Shown: positions 24,985-33,797 of the stretch, in pieces
Numbering within the stretch: the first letter of the stretch is position 1
Layout of the letters: each line of letters starts with the position of its first letter
Assembly (NCBI GenBank): GCA_020847395.1
Contig: JADLCD010000131.1
Span: 1-41,552, forward strand
Length of the DNA: 41,552 nucleotides
Reading direction: 5' to 3'
Source of the DNA: Chitinophagaceae bacterium
GTDB taxonomy: Bacteria; Bacteroidota; Bacteroidia; Chitinophagales; Chitinophagaceae
Program-made: the position numbers and the translations under genes
Notes under the pieces: generated by a model
What the model saw: only the letters and a program-made list of their open reading frames with translations
What the model was told of the DNA's origin: nothing
The model's database searches: none

Positions 24985-27414
24985 TTATTTCCTTATTTCG
25001 GCTGACAAATCCTGCTCAAATGTTTTCATTATTTTCTGCATCATGCCATCAATCTCTGTATCAGTCAATGTTTTTTCCGTATCAATAAAGGTAAAGTTAA
25101 CTGCAAATGATTTTTTATCCTTTCCCAATTTATCACTTTCAAATAAATCAAACAGTTTCAGGGATTGTAATTTCTTTATGCCGGCTTTGGCAACAGACTG
25201 CTCAACTTTTTCAAACGACAGGTTCTTATCAATTACAATTGCCAAATCTCTTTGTACTGCCGGAAAGCGGGGTATTTCCTTATAGCCTGGCTTTTGTTTT
25301 GCCGCCAAAGCGCATAATACCTGCCATTCAATTTCACCATAATACACCGGCTGTTTTATATCAAACTTTTTGGTAACCGTATTTTCTACCAGCCCTAATG
25401 ATACCAGTAATTTATCTCCCTGTTTTATTTGCAGCGCATATTGCATTTGTGTTGCCTTAACTATACCAATAGTATATTTTTCAACGCCGGCAAGTTGTAA
25501 AATATTTTCGGCTATGCCTTTCAGGTAGTAAACATCACTCTTTTCATCTTTGTGTTTCAAGGATGCCTCCCGCGTTATACCGGTTACGTACAGACTAAGT
25601 TTTTCTGTTTCAATATATTTTCCAACACCGGAACTTGCATATACTTTGCCAAATTCATACAACAGCAGGTTATTGTTTTTCCTGTTAAGATTATGCAGCA
25701 TGCATTCCAACCCTGTTTCCAGCATTGAGGTGCGCATAATATTCAGGTTAGCACTTAGGCTGTTAAGCATCTTTACACTTGTTTGCAATACTTCTTCCGA
25801 AAAATATGCGCTGTTGGTGATTGAGTTGGTGAAAATTTCGTAAAAGCCATTGCCTGAAAGATAATTGGCGATCTTTTCTTTAAACGCGTTCTGAAAACCC
25901 AATGCTTCCACAGACGGGCTTATGAATATGCTTTGCGGAATCTCCACATTATCATAACCATCTATACGCATTACTTCTTCCACCACATCAGCAGGCAATT
26001 CAATATCAGGTTTGCTGTAAGGCGCATCCACAACAATGGCTTCAGCCGTATTGCTCACTATTTTAAAACCTGATACGGTAAGAATATCTTCAACTGTTTC
26101 CGGGTTATATACTTTACCGCTTAATTTTTTAAGATATGCGTAGGTGAGTGTAATGCGTTTTTGTGGTTGAGGATCAGGATAAACATCAATAACACCTGAT
26201 GCGATAGCTCCCCCGGATAATTCTTTAATAAGCATTGCCGCCCGTTTCAATACGTTAACGGTATTGCTGATATCAACCCCTTTTTCAAAACGTGCTGCGG
26301 CATCTGTACGCAAATTATGCCTGAAAGATGTTTTGCGTATTACAATCGGGTTAAACCACGCGCTTTCAAGAAATATATTTTTTGTGCTGGCTGTTACGCC
26401 GCTGTTCAATCCGCCAAATACACCACCAAAACACATAGGCGTTCCGTTTCCATCGCAAATCATTAAATCTTCAGCATTCAGCTTTCTTTCTTTTTCATCC
26501 AGGGTTATAAATGTTGTTCCTGCTGCAAGATTTTGCACAATCACTTTTCTCTCCTTTATCTTATCCGCGTCAAATGCATGCAAAGGCTGCCCTGTTTCGT
26601 GCAAAATAAAATTCGTGATGTCTACTATATTATTGATAGAACGAATGCCGATAGATTTTAACCGTTGCTTCAGCCAGTCCGGGCTTTCTTTTATGGTTAC
26701 ATTTTCAATATACACGCCGCTATAGCGCTGGCAGGCTTCCGTATTTTTTATAATAATATCAAATGCCGGGGCATTGGTATCTTTTTTAAAATCTTCTTTA
26801 TACGGGTATTGTACAAAATGGTTTTGATGGTCGTGCACCGTTAAATAAGCGCAAACGTCTTTGGCAACACCAAGGTGGCTCATGGCGTCCATACGGTTGG
26901 GCGTTAATCCTATTTCGTAAATCCAGTCTTTTTGCGGCTTAATATAATCAGCTACCGGCGTGCCCTGTACCGCATCATCATTCAGTATCATTATACCTGC
27001 ATGATTATCGCTGATGCCCACTTCATCTTCGGCGCAAATCATACCAAAACTTTCTATACCCCTTATCGTTGCTACCTTCATGGTAACAGGGTTGCCTTTT
27101 ATGGGATAAATAGTGGAACCAACCGGTGCTACAATTACCTTTTGACCTGCTGCAACATTGGGCGCGCCACATACCACCTGGAGTAAATCTCCTTTACCTG
27201 TATCTACTTTTGTTACCCTTAGTTTATCTGCATTAGGATGTTTCTCTACTTCTGTAACATATCCTATCACCAATCCTTCGAGGTTGCCTTTAATTTCTTC
27301 GTAAGGTTCAAAGTTCTCCACCTCAAGCCCGAGAGAAGTTAATATAATCGAAAGCCTTTCTGGTTCAATTTTTACCGGTAAATACGTAGAAAGCCAATTA
27401 TAGCTGATAGTCAT
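24985..27414 (-). CDS. pheT: Phenylalanyl-tRNA synthetase beta subunit
   Basis: An 809-residue subunit of the (alpha-beta)2 enzyme that charges tRNA-Phe. The N-terminal EMAP-type tRNA-binding domain (about 40-155: LEGLVIGYVTEVEKHPNADK, VVCGAPNVAAGQKVIV) is followed by the B3/B4 editing domain (RSINNIVDITNFILHETGQP), the B5 domain (about 405-480), the catalytic-like core and a C-terminal ferredoxin-fold anticodon-binding domain (FPAVQRDLAIVIDKNLSFEK, LFDLFESDKLGKDKKSFAV). Length is standard. pheS is not adjacent, as is usual in Bacteroidota. A -7 element (TATCTTTG, minus strand, 27457-27464) gives a leader of about 40 bases; no T-box or leader peptide is evident. Confidence 0.97.
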   Translation of the reverse strand: MTISYNWLSTYLPVKIEPERLSIILTSLGLEVENFEPYEEIKGNLEGLVIGYVTEVEKHPNADKLRVTKVDTGKGDLLQVVCGAPNVAAGQKVIVAPVGSTIYPIKGNPVTMKVATIRGIESFGMICAEDEVGISDNHAGIMILNDDAVQGTPVADYIKPQKDWIYEIGLTPNRMDAMSHLGVAKDVCAYLTVHDHQNHFVQYPYKEDFKKDTNAPAFDIIIKNTEACQRYSGVYIENVTIKESPDWLKQRLKSIGIRSINNIVDITNFILHETGQPLHAFDADKIKERKVIVQNLAAGTTFITLDEKERKLNAEDLMICDGNGTPMCFGGVFGGLNSGVTASTKNIFLESAWFNPIVIRKTSFRHNLRTDAAARFEKGVDISNTVNVLKRAAMLIKELSGGAIASGVIDVYPDPQPQKRITLTYAYLKKLSGKVYNPETVEDILTVSGFKIVSNTAEAIVVDAPYSKPDIELPADVVEEVMRIDGYDNVEIPQSIFISPSVEALGFQNAFKEKIANYLSGNGFYEIFTNSITNSAYFSEEVLQTSVKMLNSLSANLNIMRTSMLETGLECMLHNLNRKNNNLLLYEFGKVYASSGVGKYIETEKLSLYVTGITREASLKHKDEKSDVYYLKGIAENILQLAGVEKYTIGIVKATQMQYALQIKQGDKLLVSLGLVENTVTKKFDIKQPVYYGEIEWQVLCALAAKQKPGYKEIPRFPAVQRDLAIVIDKNLSFEKVEQSVAKAGIKKLQSLKLFDLFESDKLGKDKKSFAVNFTFIDTEKTLTDTEIDGMMQKIMKTFEQDLSAEIRK

Positions 27415-27456
27415 AATATTTAATGCTGTTTCATTTAGCCCCTAAACGAGCGCCGG

Positions 27457-27464
27457 CAAAGATA
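27457..27464 (-). promoter_or_regulatory. Bacteroidota -7 promoter element for pheT
   Basis: TATCTTTG on the minus strand is an exact TAnnTTTG match 43-50 bases before the pheT start codon. Confidence 0.5.
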
Positions 27465-27690
27465 ATTAAATTGATAAAGAGCATATAAAATCGCTGAAAT
27501 GCCATACTGTTATTTATTTAACGCCGCCAAAAAAAAGCTAGGTATTTATTATTAACAATACCTGTGGATTAATACAAAGGAAGGGCGCATTTTTTTGCTA
27601 AATTGTGTATAAACAAATTTATACAGTGCATAAGTAGGGAAAAGCTGTTGAAAAGCATGTTAATATTTTAGAATAAAAAAATAGCCAAAG

Positions 27691-27698
27691 TAAATTTG
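27691..27698 (+). promoter_or_regulatory. Possible -7 promoter element for dnaB
   Basis: TAAATTTG is an exact TAnnTTTG match, but it lies about 175 bases before the dnaB start, so either the leader is long or another promoter is used. Confidence 0.3.
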
Positions 27699-27742
27699 GA
27701 TATCAAAAATCAATGACCTTAAATTCGCCATCCCGACAAACT

Positions 27743-27775
27743 TTGGTAACATTCAGTTAATGTTATTTTAATATG
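27743..27775 (+). promoter_or_regulatory. Second 11-bp repeat site resembling the TonB-receptor array
   Basis: Pentamers GGTAA (27745), GTTAA (27756) and TTTAA (27767) recur at an exact 11-bp step. The 19 bases 27746-27764 match 18268-18286 at 17 positions, including the shared core GTAACATTCAG. It lies 100-130 bp ahead of dnaB. Confidence 0.35.
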
Positions 27776-27873
27776 AGGGTAATAGAAGATAAAGAATGGT
27801 GAGATTAATGACATGCTGGCTAACCTTAAAAAACCAACTTTTAAAACGATTACTCTATATATAAATTTTTTTA

Positions 27874-29436
27874 ATGGAACCCCTTACTAATCTGAATAAA
27901 GACCGTAAAGCCCGCCGTAAAAGTACCCTCGACCTCAGCACAATGGTGTATGGCAAAATACCACCACAGGCAAGGGACCTTGAAGAGGCAGTGTTAGGCG
28001 CGATTATGCTTGAAAAAACGGCTTTTGATACGGTTGTTGAAATATTGAAACCTGAGTGTTTTTATGTAGATGCTCATCAGCGTATTTTCCGCGCCATGCA
28101 AAACCTGGCACAAAAAAGTATGCCTATCGATTTATTAACGGTTGTAGAAGAATTAAAAACAAAAGAAGAATTAGAACTGATAGGAGGTCCGTACTATGTT
28201 ACCAAACTTACCAGCTCGGTGGTTTCTTCGGCTAATATAGAAACGCATGCACGTATTATTCTGCAAAAATTTATTCAGCGAGACCTTATCCGCATAAGTG
28301 GAGAAATCATCAGTGATGCTTATGAAGATTCCACTGATGTATTTGATTTGCTTGACGAGGCTGAAAGCAAACTTTTCGACATCACCAATAATCACCTGCG
28401 CAAAAACTTCGACAGTATTGATGCGGTATTGGTAAAAACCATTCAGCGTATTGAAGATATGCGCAACCGCCAGGAAGATATTACCGGCGCGCCGAGTGGC
28501 TTTGCATCGCTTGACAGGATTACCTATGGCTGGCAGCCAACAGACCTGGTCATCCTTGCAGCCCGCCCTTCAGTAGGTAAAACAGCTTTTGCGCTTAACC
28601 TTGCCCGTAATGCGGCGCTTCATCCTACCAAGCCAACACCGATTGCTTTTTTTAGTCTTGAAATGAGTTCCGCGCAACTTGTGCAACGTATTTTAAGTGC
28701 TGAAAGCGAAATATGGCTTGAAAAGATTGCAAGAGGTAAAATGGAGCAGCATGAAATGGAACAGCTATACCGCAATGGTATACAGCGCCTGCAAAATGCG
28801 CCCATCTTTATAGACGATACCCCTGCCTTAAACATATTTGAATTAAGAGCAAAATGCCGAAGGCTTAAAAATAAACATAATGTTGGGCTGGTTATTATAG
28901 ACTACCTGCAATTGATGAGCGGCACCGGCGATAAACGCAGCTCAAATCGTGAGCAGGAAATCAGTACCATTTCAAGAAACCTGAAAGGCCTTGCGAAAGA
29001 ATTGGGTATACCTATCATAGCATTAAGCCAGTTAAGCCGTGAAGTAGAGAAAAGAAAAGAAGGCGATAAGATGCCGCAGTTAAGTGATTTGAGAGAGTCT
29101 GGTGCTATTGAGCAGGATGCGGATATGGTAATGTTCCTCTATCGCCCGGAGTATTACAATATTACTGCCAATGAAATGGGTGAAAGCAATAAAGGAGAAA
29201 CGCATGTAAGAATTGCAAAGCACCGTAATGGTTCTCTTGAAACAATAAAACTTCGTGCTTTACTGCATATTCAGAAATTTATTGAGATGGAATCAGATGA
29301 TTTTGGGGGTATAGCTCCACAGGGCGGTAATTGGAAACCCTTACCCGGCAACTCAGGAGATGATGCTGCAAGGCTGTTTATACAAAAAGGAAGCAGGATG
29401 AATGATAGCAGGTTTGATGAAGATGCCCCATTTTAA
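27874..29436 (+). CDS. dnaB: Replicative DNA helicase
   Basis: A 520-residue hexameric helicase that unwinds DNA at the replication fork. The N-terminal DnaB domain (about 28-135: PQARDLEEAVLGAIMLEKTA) binds primase. The RecA-like C-terminal domain has Walker A ARPSVGKTA (230-238), FFSLEMSSAQLVQRIL, Walker B GLVIIDYLQLM, the LSQLSREVEKR loop and SGAIEQDADMVMFLYRPEYY. The C-terminal ~50 residues are a glycine/asparagine-rich tail ending FDEDAPF, similar to the acidic protein-interaction tip of SSB. No intein is present. A terminator follows. Confidence 0.97.
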   Translation: MEPLTNLNKDRKARRKSTLDLSTMVYGKIPPQARDLEEAVLGAIMLEKTAFDTVVEILKPECFYVDAHQRIFRAMQNLAQKSMPIDLLTVVEELKTKEELELIGGPYYVTKLTSSVVSSANIETHARIILQKFIQRDLIRISGEIISDAYEDSTDVFDLLDEAESKLFDITNNHLRKNFDSIDAVLVKTIQRIEDMRNRQEDITGAPSGFASLDRITYGWQPTDLVILAARPSVGKTAFALNLARNAALHPTKPTPIAFFSLEMSSAQLVQRILSAESEIWLEKIARGKMEQHEMEQLYRNGIQRLQNAPIFIDDTPALNIFELRAKCRRLKNKHNVGLVIIDYLQLMSGTGDKRSSNREQEISTISRNLKGLAKELGIPIIALSQLSREVEKRKEGDKMPQLSDLRESGAIEQDADMVMFLYRPEYYNITANEMGESNKGETHVRIAKHRNGSLETIKLRALLHIQKFIEMESDDFGGIAPQGGNWKPLPGNSGDDAARLFIQKGSRMNDSRFDEDAPF

Positions 29437-29472
29437 TATATATTTTTGAGATTGCCATAGAACCTGGTATTG

Positions 29473-29500
29473 AGCCTTTCAGCAATGAAAGGCTTTTTTA
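29473..29500 (+). terminator. Terminator of dnaB
   Basis: AGCCTTTC (29473-29480) pairs with GAAAGGCT (29487-29494) over a 6-base loop, followed by a T-run and a second T-tract beyond. It begins 36 bases after the dnaB stop. Confidence 0.85.
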
Positions 29501-29552
29501 ATTTTTTTCTGTTTTAATTAAGATTTGCAAATTTCTGACGTTATATAATTAC

Positions 29553-29560
29553 TATTTTTG
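29553..29560 (+). promoter_or_regulatory. Bacteroidota -7 promoter element for the TPR histidine kinase
   Basis: TATTTTTG is an exact TAnnTTTG match ending 12 bases before ATG 29573. The resulting leader would be under 10 bases. Confidence 0.5.
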
Positions 29561-29572
29561 AATGTACGCCAG

Positions 29573-31666
29573 ATGAAGAGTCATAAAACTAACTCAGATC
29601 TTTTACAGTTGTTTGTTAAACTGCTGTTGCCTGCATTGCTTTTCCTTACTGCCTGCAATAATAAAACCGGGATTAAGGATGAAGGCTCTGATTACCGGTT
29701 TAAAAAAATCCAGCCTTTTATAGATGATAGCGCACATTATTTTAAAGCTATGGATTCGGTATATTCAGATCTTCCCCCACTAAAAAGAGCCTACGAAACT
29801 TACAATAACAAACGGGGATATTTTTATACTTATAAAAGAGATTATAATAAAGCGCTTCAATATGCAGATAGTTCATTGCTGCTGTTGAGCAAAAATAAAA
29901 ACAACGAAAACTATGGCTTGTGGTATCCGCAGGCATTATCGCTGAAGGCTGATGATCTTCATGCGCTGAAAAGATACAGTGAAGCATTTACCTATTATTA
30001 TCTTGCCCGTGAAGCCATTTATGCATCAGGCAATAAATGTTTGTATGCTGACTATAGTTCAAAATTAGGTATGGTGTCTTATCGCCATAAGCATTATAAA
30101 AATGCAATTGAATATTTTAAGCAGTCTGCCCAGCAGGAAACAGATTGCAAAAAAGAAGGCAATATCGATAATGAATACGTATTGTTTGCACATTACCAAA
30201 ACAACCTTGATAATATAGGCTTGTGTTACAGCCGCCTTGAAATGCATGATTCTGCCCTTTACTATTTTGACAGCACGCTGCGGTATATTAATCTAAACAA
30301 GGCAAAAGCTTTTAAGTACGATAAAAGCAGTAATAAAATACAGGATACGGATTTTGTGCAGAGTGCAATAGGTGTTGTATATGGAAATATGGCTGTTGAT
30401 TTAAGAGCCATAGGAAAAGATACGGTGGCAGAACGATTATTAAAACAAAGTATTATCATCAACAGCAAACCTCACCGTGCTTTGGAAGATGTGCCCTATT
30501 CCCAATCCAAACTTGCCGATTTATATATTGAACAATTGCGGTTAGCCGAAGCGCAGCCGGTTTTAGCATCTTTAAAACAGTTGATTGATACCTTACCCAA
30601 TGCAGAACTGTTGCAAAAATGGTACGGACTTAAAGCTAAATATACAGTTGCTGAAAAGGATTATCTCAGCTCCAATGATTATCTAACAAAATTTATTGCG
30701 ATAAAAGACTCTTTGAATACAATTGAAAGAGAACGGCTGGCTATAGATATCAATCAAACATTCAGCTTTTTGAAGAGCCAGAATGAACTATATCTTTTTA
30801 AGCAGGGTGATGAGCGGAAACAGTTTTACCTGTTGCTGTTGGGCATAGCTGCGATTATTGTTGCAGTAATTTCAATACTTATATGGCGCAATTACCAACA
30901 GTCCAAAAAACATATTAAAGTTTTGGGAGAACTTAATAACCAATTACAGAATAAACAAAATCATCTTGAAAAAACACTTGCCGCATTACAATCAAGTCAT
31001 GATGATAATAGTAAACTGATGAAAATTGTGGCACACGATCTCAGAAATCCTGTTAGTGGTATTGCGGGTATGAGTGATTACCTGTTAAAAGAAAATAACT
31101 ATACTGAGCTTCAGCGTAAAATGCTTGAAATGATGCAGGCGTCAAGCTATCATTCCATTGAACTTATACAGGAACTATTGAATTTAAATGGTAATGTAAA
31201 TGATTTTAAGAAGGAGCCTATTGATTTATCTGGTTTAATTAACTATTGTGTAGAAACATTGCAGGTAAAGGCAGATAAAAAATCTCAAAGAATAAAAGCG
31301 GATATTGCTGCTGTAAAAATTATTGGCGACAGGGAAAAACTCTGGCGGGTATTTGCCAATTTATTAGGTAACGCGGTAAAATTTAGTCCGGATAACGAGT
31401 ATATTGAAATTAATGTTACTGTAAAGGATAATAATGTTGTAATCGGTATTAAGGATAAAGGTATTGGTATACCCGAAGATTTTAAAGAAAAGATGTTTAA
31501 CATGGATCCTACTATAAAACGTAAAGGAACTTCGGGTGAAACTTCTTTTGGATTTGGTTTAGCTATCTGCAAACAAATTATTTCCAATCATGATGGAGAT
31601 ATATGGTTTGAAAGCGAAGAATATAAGGGTACAGTGTTTTATGTTTCACTTCCGCTTGCAGCTTAA
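29573..31666 (+). CDS. Lipoprotein-type TPR sensor histidine kinase
   Basis: A 697-residue hybrid-topology sensor kinase. ATG 29573 opens a lipoprotein signal (LLLPALLFLTAC, Cys28). The extracytoplasmic part (about 50-400) is made of TPR-like helical repeats (RGYFYTYKRDYNKALQYADS, HKHYKNAIEYFKQSA). A transmembrane helix follows (about 419-442, LLLLGIAAIIVAVISILIW), then a coiled coil and the kinase: phospho-acceptor His488 (KIVAHDLRNPVSGIAG), N box NLLGNAVKFSP, G1 DKGIGIPEDF and G2 GFGFGLAICKQII. No response regulator is adjacent, so its partner is elsewhere. TPR-histidine kinases are common in Bacteroidota, but the lipobox on top of a transmembrane helix is unusual. A TTG start at 29558 would extend the protein by five residues and is less likely. 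Confidence 0.9.
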   Translation: MKSHKTNSDLLQLFVKLLLPALLFLTACNNKTGIKDEGSDYRFKKIQPFIDDSAHYFKAMDSVYSDLPPLKRAYETYNNKRGYFYTYKRDYNKALQYADSSLLLLSKNKNNENYGLWYPQALSLKADDLHALKRYSEAFTYYYLAREAIYASGNKCLYADYSSKLGMVSYRHKHYKNAIEYFKQSAQQETDCKKEGNIDNEYVLFAHYQNNLDNIGLCYSRLEMHDSALYYFDSTLRYINLNKAKAFKYDKSSNKIQDTDFVQSAIGVVYGNMAVDLRAIGKDTVAERLLKQSIIINSKPHRALEDVPYSQSKLADLYIEQLRLAEAQPVLASLKQLIDTLPNAELLQKWYGLKAKYTVAEKDYLSSNDYLTKFIAIKDSLNTIERERLAIDINQTFSFLKSQNELYLFKQGDERKQFYLLLLGIAAIIVAVISILIWRNYQQSKKHIKVLGELNNQLQNKQNHLEKTLAALQSSHDDNSKLMKIVAHDLRNPVSGIAGMSDYLLKENNYTELQRKMLEMMQASSYHSIELIQELLNLNGNVNDFKKEPIDLSGLINYCVETLQVKADKKSQRIKADIAAVKIIGDREKLWRVFANLLGNAVKFSPDNEYIEINVTVKDNNVVIGIKDKGIGIPEDFKEKMFNMDPTIKRKGTSGETSFGFGLAICKQIISNHDGDIWFESEEYKGTVFYVSLPLAA

Positions 31667-31845
31667 AATAATTATACCGTTGCTGTTACTTTTTCTCTCC
31701 AGATCTTTGATTGGTATAGAAAGAACGGAAACTGTAGCCGTCATTTTAATACTGCCGGCAGGTTGTATTGAATTAGCCCATTTTTACTATAAGCTACCTG
31801 ATTGTGTAAACTTTCTTTTATTTGCACAAATAAAAAAAGCCAGGC

Positions 31846-32550
31846 ATGTCGCTTCCTCTTTTTTTTACAGAAAATATTGATGTAAATGCATCGCGGGTTA
31901 CGCTCGATGAGGGTAATTCCAAACATATCATCCAGGTGCTTCGCATGAAGCAGGGTGACGCTTTGCGGCTGACAGATGGCAAGGGTAATATTTTTACCGG
32001 TAATATATTTGATGAGCATAAAAAAGCCTGTATAGTCAATATAAAAGAGCATGCGTTGCAGGCGTCTTCTCCCCGAAAATCAACTATTGCTATTTCATTG
32101 GTAAAAAACGCAGCGCGTTTTGAATGGTTTCTTGAAAAAGCTGTGGAAGCAGGGATGAATACCATTATACCATTGCTTTGTGAGCGTACAGAAAAAGCGC
32201 ATTTCCGTTACGACCGTATGCAGCAGATTATGATAAGCGCCATGCTGCAAAGCCAGCAAGCCTGGTTGCCTGTTCTTGCTGAACCTGTAAAATATAAGGA
32301 CTGGCTGCCTGCGCATACCAATACTGTAAAATGTATTGCGCATTGTAATAACGAAGAAAAATATCATTTCAGGCAAATTACAGATGGCAACGATGATATT
32401 ACCATTTGCATAGGACCGGAGGGAGATTTTACGGAACAGGAAATAGCATTGGCCTTACAGCATGATTTTAAACCTGTGAGCCTTGGAAATACAAGACTTC
32501 GTACCGAAACAGCAGGCATTGCAGCGGCTGTTTTACTGGCGATTAAGTAA
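31846..32550 (+). CDS. rsmE: 16S rRNA (uracil-1498-N3)-methyltransferase
   Basis: A 234-residue SPOUT methyltransferase that modifies U1498 of 16S rRNA using S-adenosylmethionine. The N-terminal PUA-like domain has SKHIIQVLRMKQGDALRLTDGKG (HIxxVLRxxxGD signature). The C-terminal knot carries KAVEAGMNTIIPLLCERTEK, ICIGPEGDFTEQEIALAL and SLGNTRLRTETAGIAAA, the SAM-binding loops. dinB begins 15 bp downstream, so the two are probably co-transcribed. Confidence 0.96.
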   Translation: MSLPLFFTENIDVNASRVTLDEGNSKHIIQVLRMKQGDALRLTDGKGNIFTGNIFDEHKKACIVNIKEHALQASSPRKSTIAISLVKNAARFEWFLEKAVEAGMNTIIPLLCERTEKAHFRYDRMQQIMISAMLQSQQAWLPVLAEPVKYKDWLPAHTNTVKCIAHCNNEEKYHFRQITDGNDDITICIGPEGDFTEQEIALALQHDFKPVSLGNTRLRTETAGIAAAVLLAIK

Positions 32551-32565
32551 ATTGCCTGTTGAACT

Positions 32566-33714
32566 ATGGCATCTTCGCAACGTATTATAGCACATTTTGA
32601 TCTCGACGCGTTTTTTGTGTCGGTTGAATGTATTAATAACCCTTCCCTTAAAGGTAAGCCATTGATTGTGGGTGGCAGCAGGGAGCGGGGAGTGGTAGCA
32701 GCCTGTAGTTACGAAGCAAGGAAATTTGGTATTCATTCCGCTATGCCAATGGCTAAAGCAATGAAGTTATGTCCGCATGCAACGGTGGTAAAAGGTACAA
32801 GAGGCGAGTATAGTAAATATTCCCGCTGGGTAACGGAAATAATAGCTGCAAAAGCGCCATTGTTTGAAAAGGCTTCCATAGATGAATTTTACCTTGACCT
32901 TACGGGAATGGATAAATATTTTAATCCCTGGCAATGGACAATTGACCTGCGCCAGGAAATTATTGATAAAACCGGTTTGCCCATTTCTTTTGCGCTTGCT
33001 GCCAATAAACTTGTTGCCAAAATAGCTACCAACGAAGCCAAACCCAATGGCTATATGCAGGTGCCGGCGGGTATGGAAAAAGAATACCTGGCGCCCTTAT
33101 CTGCCGACAGAATGCCGGGTATAGGCACACAAACCTACCAGCAATTACTGGCAATGGGCATTAAAACGCTGGGCGATATCAGCAGCAGAACGCCTGCCGA
33201 GCTTGAGCTTTGGATGGGTAACTATGGGGCTGAGTTATGGAACAGGGCCCAGGGTATACACAACAGCGAGGTGGTACCGTATCATGAAGCTAAATCCATT
33301 TCAACCGAAAATACATTTGACTCTAATAAAACCAGTATAGAATTCCTGCTTTCGCAACTGGTACGTATGACGGAAAAGGTTGCTTTTGAGCTGCGGCAGG
33401 ATGATAAAATGGCCGGCTGTGTTGCTGTAAAAATCCGGTATCCCGATTTTGAAACTACCTCCCGCCAAACTACTATTCCATATACTTTTTATGATGATGA
33501 GCTTATTCCTGTGGTGAAAGATATTTTTGATAAACTATACCGGAAAGGGCAGCCTGTGAGGCTTATTGGGGTAAGACTGAGTGAATTGACCAGCGAGGCT
33601 TTACAAACAAATTTGTTTGTAAACACGGAGAAAAAGGCGGGTTTATATAAGGCAATTGATGCCGTAAAAGACCGGTTTGGTAAGGGCGCAATAGTGCGGG
33701 GAAGAACGATTTAA
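32566..33714 (+). CDS. dinB: DNA polymerase IV (Y-family)
   Basis: A 382-residue translesion polymerase. Catalytic carboxylates are Asp12 (HFDLDAFFVSVE) and Asp106-Glu107 (SIDEFYLDLTGM); the fingers contain VVAACSYEARKFGIHSAMPM. Helix-hairpin-helix signals (ADRMPGIGTQTYQQLLAMGI) and a little-finger domain from about 240 (KSISTENTF) follow. Family members replicate past damaged bases with low fidelity. No obvious C-terminal sliding-clamp-binding peptide can be picked out by eye. No LexA-type operator was recognised upstream; the gene sits 15 bp behind rsmE. Confidence 0.96.
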   Translation: MASSQRIIAHFDLDAFFVSVECINNPSLKGKPLIVGGSRERGVVAACSYEARKFGIHSAMPMAKAMKLCPHATVVKGTRGEYSKYSRWVTEIIAAKAPLFEKASIDEFYLDLTGMDKYFNPWQWTIDLRQEIIDKTGLPISFALAANKLVAKIATNEAKPNGYMQVPAGMEKEYLAPLSADRMPGIGTQTYQQLLAMGIKTLGDISSRTPAELELWMGNYGAELWNRAQGIHNSEVVPYHEAKSISTENTFDSNKTSIEFLLSQLVRMTEKVAFELRQDDKMAGCVAVKIRYPDFETTSRQTTIPYTFYDDELIPVVKDIFDKLYRKGQPVRLIGVRLSELTSEALQTNLFVNTEKKAGLYKAIDAVKDRFGKGAIVRGRTI

Positions 33715-33756
33715 ATTTTTTTAACCAAATAGTCTACTAAGTTTATAGGAAAACGA

Positions 33757-33764
33757 TATATTTG
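33757..33764 (+). promoter_or_regulatory. Bacteroidota -7 promoter element for the peroxiredoxin gene
   Basis: TATATTTG matches TAnnTTTG exactly and lies 34-41 bases before the peroxiredoxin start. Confidence 0.55.
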
Positions 33765-33797
33765 CAATCCAATTTTTAACTTTTAAACAGAAGTATT

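Larger units (their letters stand above)
27415..27873. other. 459-bp divergent intergenic region between pheT and dnaB
   Basis: No gene. It contains exact TAnnTTTG elements for pheT (27457-27464, minus) and possibly dnaB (27691-27698, plus), DnaA-box-like sequences at 27563-27571 and 27604-27612, and a three-unit 11-bp repeat at 27743-27775 that resembles the array before the TonB receptor. Confidence 0.5.

Noticed and set aside
27415-27873. Chromosomal replication origin
   Set aside because: Only one exact and one near DnaA box and no dnaA gene; too little to call an origin without genome-wide skew.
31590-31880. 96-residue plus-strand frame between the kinase and rsmE
   Set aside because: It overlaps the kinase end in another frame and the rsmE start, and shows no recognisable domain.
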